A stretch of 64,000 nucleotides of DNA from Bacteroidaceae bacterium. Lineage in GTDB: Bacteria > Bacteroidota > Bacteroidia > Bacteroidales > Bacteroidaceae. The notes beneath the pieces were generated by a model, which saw nothing but the letters and a program-made list of their open reading frames with translations, was not told the DNA's origin and searched no databases. Both the position numbers and the translations under genes were made by a program. Each line of letters starts with the position of its first letter. The stretch's first letter is position 1. Where the stretch lies: the NCBI GenBank assembly GCA_017427185.1, contig JAFRTJ010000025.1, forward strand, positions 22,952 through 86,951. The letters run 5' to 3'. Shown in pieces: positions 16,816 to 25,450 of this stretch.

Positions 16816-19644
16816 TTAATCCAATACGTTTTGATCCGACGTACAAAGGCTTACAGGTCCCAAAAGTCCCATGGAAGCAACTCGTTGACCTCTGGTCCAC
16901 CTCTGAGCAACCGGATTGTCGCGAAGCGATTTGACATAGTTCCCCAAAGTAGTGGTGCAACGTAGGGTAATTTCATTCTGGCCTTTGTGAAGCATGCCTG
17001 ACACATCCCACATGCGATACCCATACCACTTACGACCCAAACTCCGCCCATTCAGAATGAGTTCCGTCACAGAGTGGTTCGTATCTCCTGCATCCAAAAT
17101 GCTTATCGAGGCAGGATCATCCACTTCGATGGTCGTGGTGTACTCAATGTCGCCAGCAAAAGTCTGAGTACGGCTGTCGGCAGACAAATCAAAGAGTTTT
17201 TCTGTGAAAATATCAAATCCTTCGCCCGTGATAGCGTGATGAAGATGAAGCCTCCAAGGCTGACTGACCACCATCTTAGGCTCACCGTTGCGTCTGAGAT
17301 CGCGATATGGCTCCCCATCCGTCTCGTCGCTGAAGACGATGAGTTTGCTCTCTTCCGGCTGAAGATACAGTTCCAACCCGTCCTGCCAATCAGGGAGCAG
17401 ATAACGTTTGCCCGTCTCGGCATCCCATATCCAAGCTTTCTTGTCCTGGCTGACATGAGGGAAACGGAGTGTCTGGGAATTCTCCTGAGTAGCACTATAA
17501 TTGGTAACGAAGAAGACATCCTCGTTCGGACTCTTGTAGTGGTTCTGGCTCAGAAAAACGCCAGGCTGGCTGAAGATAACATCTTGGTTGATACCGTACT
17601 TCTGCTGCAAGGAAATCCACCACGCAAGCATGTCATCGCCTGTAGGAGCATTCACTACGGCAAAGGAGGAAGGATACTTCTCTGCTAATCCTGAGATGGC
17701 TTTCTGCACGGCTGCATCACGTTTCTTGGCATCCTTCAACCCGTAAGATTTACATGGACTTTTCTCGATACAGATTACTTTTCCACCCGATTTGACGAAA
17801 GCGCGAAGCTTGCGGGCAGCCGCAGGAGACATACTCTCAACTTTGGTCAGCAAAAGGGTATTGTACTGGCGCGGGCCATAGACGAGCTGACCTTTCTTGA
17901 CTTTCCCTTTCTCCAAGATCATCTCACTAATGTAGTCACAGTTGCTGCCAGATTGATGGATAGCTTCCCACAAGTGGTAGGCATAGACAGGATAAATGTG
18001 GTCGGGGAACGGATCGCGCTGTCCGCCCAACTTGCTCCACATATCTTCGAAAGCAGGCAGAATGGCAATATCGGCCTGCATCACCGTATTTTGGAAGAGA
18101 GCTGACAAACGTGCCTTATAATCGGCCCACAGACGGAAATGAGGCCACCAGGAATTCTTCTCATTAAAATAGCATCCATAACGTACCCATCCTGGGAAAG
18201 GAGTTTCTGCAGGGGTGTAGTTGAAACCATGCAGAATGGATTGGTTAACGCCCGAAAGGTTGCTCATGTCGCCCGTCATCTTGATGTTGTCGAGCGTGGT
18301 AAAGAAGACCATCGTCGTGTTCGTTTGTTCCTCGCAACTGACGATATTGTTGCCAGCAAGGAAAGAACCGGAAGCCGTCAGTTTGTTGTTGATGGAATAA
18401 CTGGTGGGATGGGCGCCGAAAGGAATATGTGTATAGCCCGTCGAAGGTCTCATCCAAGTCTCACATTCAGGAATGTCGAGTATCATGCTCGACTCCACGG
18501 GATGAAGCCCTCGGCCATATGCCTGTATGCGTGACTTCAGTTCATTGGCGGCACACCATTGGTTGAAGGGAGTTAGGAACCCTTCCAAGAAACGCTCGCG
18601 CATAGTCCTCTCAAAATCGTTGCGGACACGTTCAATCAAGTCAGCAGCCTGGTTGCTGAGTGCCATCTCAGAGCCATACTTCTCTCTGACTGGATTTCCC
18701 ATCGCCCCGACCTTGAAAATGACATAAGGCAGGTAAGGCGATATGTCGTATCCACGGCGTTTAAAGAACTCGTCGCGCATATAATCGTCCCAGTTGGACC
18801 CTTCCGTTTCGAAGCTGTCGCAGAAAGCAGCTCTCATGTAAGCTCCCATGTTTCCCATAACGGGAGTAAGAGAAGAGGAAAGTCGATTCAAATAGCTCTG
18901 GGCAGCATTCTTGTCGTAGTGATTGAGCACGGGACCTTGGGCGCCAGGAGCACCATTGATGACAGACATGAAACCCGTCAGTTTCACAAAGCAATAGAGA
19001 ACATAGTCGCCATCGGAGGGAGCTGTGAGAGTAATCTGACTGCTCCCCACGAGATGATCGTAGCTGATGCCTTCCGTGAAGTCTGTGATACGTTTGGGCA
19101 TAAGGCGCAGAAAGACAAGTTCCTTGTCAGGGTTGGGATACGGCGAATGGATGGGTGGATTCACCCTTGCCAAGATATCCTGCACGTTCATCTGGAACTG
19201 CTGACCTCGCTGGAGCTCGAAGGTTTCTATCGTGAGCAACTGTTGCTGCTGTTCGCGTGGCAGATACTCAGAACCGAAAGGCCACCCACTTCCCACAATC
19301 ATATCAGCGACCATGCCTCTGTCACGACAACCATCTACGGCAACCTTCACCATCTGACACCATTCAGGGCTACACCATTCCAAAGTACGAATGCCAATGC
19401 TGTCGCCACCAGGAAAAGCGATAGGATTGATTTCCACGCCACCGATTCCAGCCTCTTTCATGACATCCAATTCACGAAGGATTTCGTGAGCAGTCACTTT
19501 ATCACCATTCCACCACCAACGAACCTGAGGGCGATACTTCATTTCGGGATTACTGAACGTCTGGAACAGGGCAGACTCAGCCATCACTGATGTGCACCAG
19601 AACAATAAGACAAGCCCTAAAAGGCAATGTTTCATACGTGTCAT
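16816..19644 (-). CDS. GH106-family alpha-L-rhamnosidase
   Basis: 942 residues with an SPI signal (~1-22, VMAES). The mature start PQVRWWWNGDKVT and 'ELDVMKEAGIGGVEI' are typical of GH106, as are VGSGWPFG and the central block SCEEQTNTTMVFFTTLDNIK followed by GWVRYGCYFNEKNSWWPHF. A C-terminal beta-sandwich (~770-940) carries GRSLGRKWYG and WDVSG..HKGQNEI, as in GH2-like sugar-binding domains. Enzymes of this family remove alpha-L-rhamnose from pectic or other plant glycans. It is the last gene of a six-gene minus-strand run that also has a GH78 rhamnosidase. MKHCL six bases downstream of the chosen ATG is an alternative start. Confidence 0.85.
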   Translation of the reverse strand: MTRMKHCLLGLVLLFWCTSVMAESALFQTFSNPEMKYRPQVRWWWNGDKVTAHEILRELDVMKEAGIGGVEINPIAFPGGDSIGIRTLEWCSPEWCQMVKVAVDGCRDRGMVADMIVGSGWPFGSEYLPREQQQQLLTIETFELQRGQQFQMNVQDILARVNPPIHSPYPNPDKELVFLRLMPKRITDFTEGISYDHLVGSSQITLTAPSDGDYVLYCFVKLTGFMSVINGAPGAQGPVLNHYDKNAAQSYLNRLSSSLTPVMGNMGAYMRAAFCDSFETEGSNWDDYMRDEFFKRRGYDISPYLPYVIFKVGAMGNPVREKYGSEMALSNQAADLIERVRNDFERTMRERFLEGFLTPFNQWCAANELKSRIQAYGRGLHPVESSMILDIPECETWMRPSTGYTHIPFGAHPTSYSINNKLTASGSFLAGNNIVSCEEQTNTTMVFFTTLDNIKMTGDMSNLSGVNQSILHGFNYTPAETPFPGWVRYGCYFNEKNSWWPHFRLWADYKARLSALFQNTVMQADIAILPAFEDMWSKLGGQRDPFPDHIYPVYAYHLWEAIHQSGSNCDYISEMILEKGKVKKGQLVYGPRQYNTLLLTKVESMSPAAARKLRAFVKSGGKVICIEKSPCKSYGLKDAKKRDAAVQKAISGLAEKYPSSFAVVNAPTGDDMLAWWISLQQKYGINQDVIFSQPGVFLSQNHYKSPNEDVFFVTNYSATQENSQTLRFPHVSQDKKAWIWDAETGKRYLLPDWQDGLELYLQPEESKLIVFSDETDGEPYRDLRRNGEPKMVVSQPWRLHLHHAITGEGFDIFTEKLFDLSADSRTQTFAGDIEYTTTIEVDDPASISILDAGDTNHSVTELILNGRSLGRKWYGYRMWDVSGMLHKGQNEITLRCTTTLGNYVKSLRDNPVAQRWTRGQRVASMGLLGPVSLCTSDQNVLD

Positions 19645-19669
19645 AAAAAAGTGGATTTATCAGAGAAGA

Positions 19670-21028
19670 TTAAACATTCTGCTTGTGACACCATTCAGTC
19701 AGCATTTGAATGGCAGTCGACAGCACACCTGCAGAGCCCTTGTATTTCCAGGAACCGGAAGGCTTATTGCCAGGACCATACCATTCGTTGAAGTCACCGT
19801 TTTCTATCACACGATCCAACATGGGCCCCATTTCCGTATAAGCTTCCTCGATAAATCCGTATGCAATGAGTTGCTGAATCATCCTGCCACCGAACCAAGT
19901 CCAGTCTCCTCCGTTCTGGTAGCCATAGAGATGTTCCATTAGTCCATAGAAGAAACCTTCAGGATAAGGAGGATATATAGTCAGTCCAATCGTTGCCATT
20001 CCTGAAGCTTCCACGTTGCGGAGCATATCGCTGTTGCATCGAGCCACTTCTTCCTTGCTAAGCAGACCAGCTTCGATGGCTACTGCAGTACCTCCATGAT
20101 AATACACTTCCTCTTCGTTGAAGCCTCCTGGAATGGGAGATTCATCGAGATAGATATGCGGGATAAACTTCTCTCGTTTGCTGTCCCATAGCAACTTTCT
20201 GGCCTGCTGTTTAATTCCCTCATAGAAGTTCTGTTCCTCCTCTGTAGCGATACCGAGTTGCTTCATGTCATTTATAGCAATGAGGAGCATGGCGTTATCG
20301 TAGATATCTATAGCCATATAGCTATACTGGTTGATGTCTATCATGTCCTGATTGATGATTTTAGCGCCGCGGGGTATTGGCTGCACATCACCCCAGTCAG
20401 CAGTCATCGCTCCGTAAATGAGACCGTGTTCATTACTGTATCGTTCACGCTTCAAGTAGCCCAACATCTGGTGTATCCTCTCCTCAACCGTTGATTCACC
20501 AATCTGCTCGTCGAGAATGGACTTGTCGCCAGTCTTGGTAATATATTTATAGACGGCCTGAATGAGCGATGTCTCCTGGTCGGTCTCCACCGTATTCTTG
20601 AATCCAACATGGGTGGTATCTAACGGCGAGTAGTAAAGAACAGTATCTTCCCCGTTGAATCCAGAAGCGTCGTTAACGACATATCCGTCTATCATCTCTC
20701 CGTTGGGTTGTTGCATACGGAAGAAAATCAGCAATGCCTCTCTAACTTCTTCTACAGGAACGACATCGAGTGATGTCAGGATAAAGGTGTTCAGGTCCCG
20801 TGCCCATATTTCTGAGTAACCGCTTCCTGCATTGAATCCTTGCTTTAGTAGCTCTCGTGCCATGCTATCCACCTTCTGCAATCTCTCGTCCTGAAGTATC
20901 TTTTGGGCAAGCTCCTTATTCCGGTTAGGACCACAACTGATAGCACAAAACATTGCCATCAACAGCATCGGTAAGATGATGAGACACATTCTCATTCTTT
21001 TCTCATGACTACTTTTCATATTATTCAT
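19670..21028 (-). CDS. Six-hairpin (alpha/alpha-6 barrel) glycosidase-like lipoprotein
   Basis: 452 residues from ATG 21028; upstream in-frame sequence to 21139 lies in the GH78 gene and is not signal-like. Lipobox ends in AISC. The body is helical with motifs of (alpha/alpha)6 glycosidases: SEIWARDLNTFI, ETDQETSLIQAVYKYI, MTADWGDVQP, GGDWTWFGGRMIQQL, and a C-terminal GSWKYKGSAGVLSTAI. Aromatic and acidic residues in WARD, TADWGD and EWYG are candidate substrate contacts. I cannot place it in a numbered GH family; glucosidase, invertase-like or glycogen-debranching-type relatives are possible. It lies between GH78 (35 bp) and GH106 (25 bp), so it likely acts on the same oligosaccharides at the cell surface or in the periplasm. 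Confidence 0.7.
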   Translation of the reverse strand: MNNMKSSHEKRMRMCLIILPMLLMAMFCAISCGPNRNKELAQKILQDERLQKVDSMARELLKQGFNAGSGYSEIWARDLNTFILTSLDVVPVEEVREALLIFFRMQQPNGEMIDGYVVNDASGFNGEDTVLYYSPLDTTHVGFKNTVETDQETSLIQAVYKYITKTGDKSILDEQIGESTVEERIHQMLGYLKRERYSNEHGLIYGAMTADWGDVQPIPRGAKIINQDMIDINQYSYMAIDIYDNAMLLIAINDMKQLGIATEEEQNFYEGIKQQARKLLWDSKREKFIPHIYLDESPIPGGFNEEEVYYHGGTAVAIEAGLLSKEEVARCNSDMLRNVEASGMATIGLTIYPPYPEGFFYGLMEHLYGYQNGGDWTWFGGRMIQQLIAYGFIEEAYTEMGPMLDRVIENGDFNEWYGPGNKPSGSWKYKGSAGVLSTAIQMLTEWCHKQNV

Positions 21029-21063
21029 GCTTTGGAGTTTATCAAATAAAAATATTGAATGGT

Positions 21064-23541
21064 TTAATCGTCGGGTGAATCGAAGAAAACACCATTGTAA
21101 ACAGCATTGTCTCCATGTATATTGTAAGAATATATGCAAATCGAACGGTCATAGCGGAAAGTAACAAAGGCTCCCTTCTCGAAGTGCGGAACACGGACTT
21201 CTGGAGAGATACGATTGCCTGTTTCCAAATCGAAAGCCTCCACGTTGACATCTCTTCCACCTTTATCGCAATCTGCCATATAGAGGGAAATTTCATAAGG
21301 ACGATTCTCACGCAGTTTCACTTTCAGAGGATTGCATATGCACCCACCCGTGTAGTAGCATCCAAACGCTTTCCGCGCAGCTGATTCTCGACCAACAGGA
21401 AGCACAGCCTCCTCGTTCAGAGGGGTGATAGACTTCGTGCGAGAATGGGTGACATCCCTGCCTTCCCCACCATCAAACATCAGCCATTCCACGTATTCCG
21501 GCAGTTCCGACAAGTCCTCTCCGTCCTCCTGACCGCAAACAATGTAGTATCCGTCACGTCCATATTTTTGTGACCAGTTCATACCATGCGTAATGGTATC
21601 CACTCGAGCGCATGTGGCAAAGGAATATTCTTCCTGTTGTTTTTCTGTTGGGACGCCAGCATACAAAACCTCTATTCTATACTTTCCAGGTCCCAGAGGA
21701 GGAAGTTTGATAAAATCAAGATCCTCGGTATAATCGTAGAAGGGTTCGTCGTTCATGATGAACTTTTCGACTGACATTCCTTCCTTGGGAATATAAAGAT
21801 GTGCCTCTGTTCCTTCTGGAACTGTAAGGGCATGGCGGCCTGAATTCAGGTTGAAAGTGGCTTTGATAGGACCGTGAGGTGTCATCGTATGACCAGAAAC
21901 AGAGGTTGCATAACCAGCGAAGTGGGGTTTGACTTCGAAGCTACCGAAACCAGCAGTCAAGGGTTTTATGCCTAGCATCTCCTCGCTAAGCCAGGACGTG
22001 ACAGCCGCTCCCCATGGATGGGCCAAACTGGTGCATCCAGCCTGCGAAAAAGGAACCGGTCCGTTCTTCTCTATGATGTCCTTCCAGTCATGCCGAAAGA
22101 CTTCGAAGAAACAACTGCCACCCCATTCTATCTGACCTCCCCAACAATCAATGACAGATGCAAAAGCATGATTGTAATGTCCTGCATGAGCCATAGCCTG
22201 AAGGATGAAACATTGATTGAAAGGAGAGAATGATTGACGTTGCAGACGGTCGGCTAAATCTGGATGATAAAGACGTTCCAAATCGGGCACCAGATCCGCA
22301 TTGATAGCATCTGCCGAAGAATGCATGCCTAAGGAATTGAGATACTCTGGTGTGTCCACCTGCCTGGTTTTTGCCTCAGCTAGCCCAAGATAATGCTGAG
22401 CCTTCTCCTTCTCGCCAATCATATCCATGATTTTGGCGAAATGTTTCCAAGCACCAATAGCAAGCATTTGGAAGGTTCGCACACCCTCCTGACAATTGGG
22501 ATGATCGAAACCGGTACCTAAACGGTGATCCCAACCCACGAATGTCAAATTGGTAGGCTTATCAAAAATCTGCCAGGCGTGCTCCAACCTTTCCTCGGCC
22601 CTCGGCATCAATTTCAACAACCCATCCTCGTCACCTGAGTACATGAAATAATCAATCAGACTCTCTACCCAATACAATTCGTAGGTTTCTATACCGTTGG
22701 GATGAGTATCTGTCCAACATAGATTCTTGAATACTTCATCGTAGCATGAGAAAGCAACCAAAGCTGCCTTCTGAGCCGTATAGGCATCGCCCGTCCACGA
22801 GAATCGGTCACCACGATCGAACATGATAGCTCCAAAACTATCCTCTCGAAGATTAGCTTTCACATCCCAAGCACCCGTATACCAGATGCGGTTTATCAAG
22901 GGATTATCACAATCGAAACTACCTGTATAATTGACAGGTTTCACTTGACAAACGGCACGAACAGAGGTGATGGTGAATGGACGATCAAAACTGTTCACGC
23001 GTATGAAACCATAGCGCACACCTTCGTAAAGTTCCTTGTTCAATTCCATCCGATAAGTTGTGCCGTATTGAACAGGTTTTGCCATCTTCCTGAACATGGA
23101 GAAATCCTTGTGCTCGCTGCACCCAATCTCAACTTCTCCTGTCAGGTCAGGACTGTCTATCTCTATCCAGGCAGGCAATTCTGTGCCAAAATCCAAACGG
23201 ATGGTACCTGTTCCATTGACATGTATGCGACACTTCTCTTTTTTGACACTTTTCAAACCGTCAAAGCTGGCCTCATTCTCCATCGCTTCTGCCTTTTGGG
23301 GAAGCATTACGAAAATCTGATAGGGATCGGTTGCCTTAGGATTGTCCCACACATAGCGCACAAGCGGATCGGGAGAGTCTGGCACATTCGCCCCCGTAAG
23401 CGAGCCTCCAGAGATGTACTCGTAAGGCTCTTGGATGGGTGAGCGACGCGTTAGCAAATTCTCTTTCTCTTGTTGCTGGCAACCAATCAATATGACAAGC
23501 GATAGCAACAAGCTCTGCAATCTGATAAGTATCGTCTTCAT
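21064..23541 (-). CDS. GH78-family alpha-L-rhamnosidase lipoprotein
   Basis: 825 residues. The signal ends in LIGC, giving a lipoprotein. A beta-rich N-terminal part (~30-225) precedes the (alpha/alpha)6 catalytic barrel. That barrel contains the GH78 signature REDSFGAIMFDRGDRFSWTGDA (acidic catalytic and binding residues) and WGGQIEWGGSCFFEVF. A C-terminal beta-domain holds HPWGAAVTSWLSEEMLGIKP and the 'VPEGTEAHLYIP' segment typical of bacterial rhamnosidase C-domains. A further ~190-residue extension (from ~640) has many aromatic and cysteine residues and may be a binding module. Product: free L-rhamnose. It lies in the same operon as GH106 and a TIM-barrel glycosidase. Confidence 0.83.
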   Translation of the reverse strand: MKTILIRLQSLLLSLVILIGCQQQEKENLLTRRSPIQEPYEYISGGSLTGANVPDSPDPLVRYVWDNPKATDPYQIFVMLPQKAEAMENEASFDGLKSVKKEKCRIHVNGTGTIRLDFGTELPAWIEIDSPDLTGEVEIGCSEHKDFSMFRKMAKPVQYGTTYRMELNKELYEGVRYGFIRVNSFDRPFTITSVRAVCQVKPVNYTGSFDCDNPLINRIWYTGAWDVKANLREDSFGAIMFDRGDRFSWTGDAYTAQKAALVAFSCYDEVFKNLCWTDTHPNGIETYELYWVESLIDYFMYSGDEDGLLKLMPRAEERLEHAWQIFDKPTNLTFVGWDHRLGTGFDHPNCQEGVRTFQMLAIGAWKHFAKIMDMIGEKEKAQHYLGLAEAKTRQVDTPEYLNSLGMHSSADAINADLVPDLERLYHPDLADRLQRQSFSPFNQCFILQAMAHAGHYNHAFASVIDCWGGQIEWGGSCFFEVFRHDWKDIIEKNGPVPFSQAGCTSLAHPWGAAVTSWLSEEMLGIKPLTAGFGSFEVKPHFAGYATSVSGHTMTPHGPIKATFNLNSGRHALTVPEGTEAHLYIPKEGMSVEKFIMNDEPFYDYTEDLDFIKLPPLGPGKYRIEVLYAGVPTEKQQEEYSFATCARVDTITHGMNWSQKYGRDGYYIVCGQEDGEDLSELPEYVEWLMFDGGEGRDVTHSRTKSITPLNEEAVLPVGRESAARKAFGCYYTGGCICNPLKVKLRENRPYEISLYMADCDKGGRDVNVEAFDLETGNRISPEVRVPHFEKGAFVTFRYDRSICIYSYNIHGDNAVYNGVFFDSPDD

Positions 23542-23557
23542 TTCAAAAAAGTAGGAA

Positions 23558-24877
23558 TCAATATACTGCAGCCTCTATCAGAATGCCCTGATTAGAGGTT
23601 ATATCTATGCTATACTTGCCATCAGTTCCCACTTTCACTTGGACTGGTCCCTGCGGCCCTGTAGCAGATATGCGTCGCCTTTCTGCCTGGAAGGTGAGAG
23701 TGTGGGTAGCAGGATGCTCGTCGTACGGGTCATCAGCAGCACAGACGAAGAACGCGTTGTCACCGTTGCCTCGACGTGATGTCATTGAACCAACAACGAG
23801 TGGAGTCTGGTCAGTTGACTGGAGGTTGGAGATGATGCCATTCGAGAATGAGTGAAGGTAACCCTGTTTAACGCCATCAAGCCATTTTGTACCTTGAAAG
23901 GATATAAAGTCAGTACGCACACGGCGATACTTCATGTAAGGCTCACTCAGACGGTGAATTTCAGCATTTATCTTGCGAAGCTTATCATATTGCTGTGTCT
24001 TATTCCCTTTCTCGTCAAGTACATTATTATCCCACCAACCAGCTGTGTAGCAAGCCCAAATGATGTTTTCTGCTCCAAACGCCATAGCGGTATAGGCTTG
24101 GAAACGCAGTTCGTTCTCTGAAATCCACTTTTCTTTTTTGTTGGAGTTTACTTGCAGCACTATCCACATGCTACGACCTGATCCCAAACATGCATCAGAA
24201 ACAATGCGGAGATTCTCGTAAGCCAAAGGAACATTGATGGAGTAGAGATAAAAGTCATAGCAAAGATAGTCGGCAGGCACATACTTGATATATTCAGCTA
24301 TATGCTCCTGATACGTCTTGGTACCCAACTGATTGACGGTCTGCTCGGCTGTGTTCTGCGAAACGGATGCATAGTTGGGATAGAGGTTCAAATAAGGAAA
24401 GTTGGTTGGAAACAACTCTTTCACCTTATTGAAGACTTTCCCATAATGAGGGAAATCCAAAGCTGATGGCTCGTCACCTATGTCGATACCCCATATAGCA
24501 GGATGGTCCTGAAATTTCGTGGCAGCTTTGGCATAAGCATCCAACGGGTTCTTGTCCTTCAGTTTACCTGCATTACTGCCGTCTCCGCCCCACCAACCGG
24601 GCACTACTCCACTAACCACAGCTCCTATGTGGTATTTGTTGAAAAGATCCAACATCTTTTTATCATAGTCCACACAGGTCATGAAGTCTATGCCGCAATC
24701 GGCAATATCTTTGATGTGTTGCTCTGTACGAGCATAAGGTTTAAGAATGTACGCACCAACATTGAGACGCGAACGATCCATTCGATAATTGGATTTTTTA
24801 TCCTGTGCTGTGATTCCACTAGAAACCAGCATTGCAGCACAGGTCATGAGAAAAATAGTAAAGTGTTTCATAGTCAT
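23558..24877 (-). CDS. Secreted TIM-barrel (clan GH-A-like) glycoside hydrolase, family uncertain
   Basis: 439 residues from ATG 24877, chosen because this ATG overlaps the TGA of the LOG gene as ATGA (translational coupling). Signal peptide ~1-24 (GITAQ). A TIM barrel begins with VGAYILKPYARTEQHIKDI. 'HPAIWGIDIGDEPSA' contains a Glu where GH42/GH2-type enzymes carry the acid/base at the end of strand 4. The later segment ENIIWACYTAGWWDN could hold the nucleophile region, but no clear Glu is obvious there. A C-terminal beta-domain ends with GILIEAAVY. Beta-galactosidase-like activity is a guess. Downstream genes are GH78, six-hairpin and GH106 enzymes. Confidence 0.65.
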   Translation of the reverse strand: MTMKHFTIFLMTCAAMLVSSGITAQDKKSNYRMDRSRLNVGAYILKPYARTEQHIKDIADCGIDFMTCVDYDKKMLDLFNKYHIGAVVSGVVPGWWGGDGSNAGKLKDKNPLDAYAKAATKFQDHPAIWGIDIGDEPSALDFPHYGKVFNKVKELFPTNFPYLNLYPNYASVSQNTAEQTVNQLGTKTYQEHIAEYIKYVPADYLCYDFYLYSINVPLAYENLRIVSDACLGSGRSMWIVLQVNSNKKEKWISENELRFQAYTAMAFGAENIIWACYTAGWWDNNVLDEKGNKTQQYDKLRKINAEIHRLSEPYMKYRRVRTDFISFQGTKWLDGVKQGYLHSFSNGIISNLQSTDQTPLVVGSMTSRRGNGDNAFFVCAADDPYDEHPATHTLTFQAERRRISATGPQGPVQVKVGTDGKYSIDITSNQGILIEAAVY

Positions 24878-25404
24878 GATATAAGTAATTGAATTTGTTC
24901 CATCGAATTTGCGATTTGAATATAGTTGCGCCAAGAACCTCGAATGAGACCTTGGGACTGAAGGTCATCGAGCATCCTTATAGTGGAGTCCCAGAAACCT
25001 TTCATGTTGTAGATAATGACTCGTTTGTTATGATAACCGATCGTATGAGCCGCAGCAACAGAGAAAATCTCGTCCAGCGTACCAATGCCGCCAGGAAGGG
25101 CTATGAGAACATCGCTCTGGAGAAGCATCAAGTCTTTACGGTCAGAGAGATTATCACATGCGATTTTAACATCCACGAAGTCAGACACTTTCCCACCCTT
25201 CTCTATTACCTGAGGAACGACACCTATCGTACTGCCACCAGCCTCATGAACAGATTGGGCGATACACTCCATCAAGCCCATATTGCACCCACCGAAAACC
25301 AATGTATGACCCTTCTGACCTATCCAAGTTCCCAACTCACGGGTGAGAGAAAAGAAATCTGTATCGATGTTGCTGTTGGCTGAGCAGAATACCCCAATCT
25401 TCAT
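24874..25404 (-). CDS. LOG-family nucleoside 5'-monophosphate phosphoribohydrolase
   Basis: 176 residues, a usual length for LOG proteins. Motifs: FGGCNMGLM near residue 37, the Arg-Lys pair in LSDRKDLM (89-90), and the family signature PGGIGTLDE (104-112), whose Glu is catalytic. LOG enzymes hydrolyse the N-glycosidic bond of nucleoside monophosphates, including cytokinin ribotides, in the cytosol. In bacteria they are often general nucleotide phosphoribohydrolases, sometimes misannotated as lysine decarboxylases. It is coupled (ATGA) to the secreted TIM-barrel glycosidase downstream, an odd partner for a cytosolic enzyme. DUF4301 lies 46 bp upstream. Confidence 0.88.
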   Translation of the reverse strand: MKIGVFCSANSNIDTDFFSLTRELGTWIGQKGHTLVFGGCNMGLMECIAQSVHEAGGSTIGVVPQVIEKGGKVSDFVDVKIACDNLSDRKDLMLLQSDVLIALPGGIGTLDEIFSVAAAHTIGYHNKRVIIYNMKGFWDSTIRMLDDLQSQGLIRGSWRNYIQIANSMEQIQLLIS

Positions 25405-25450
25405 AGTTATTCCAAATTAAAAATAGATAAGGGAGAGAATTCCAAATGAC

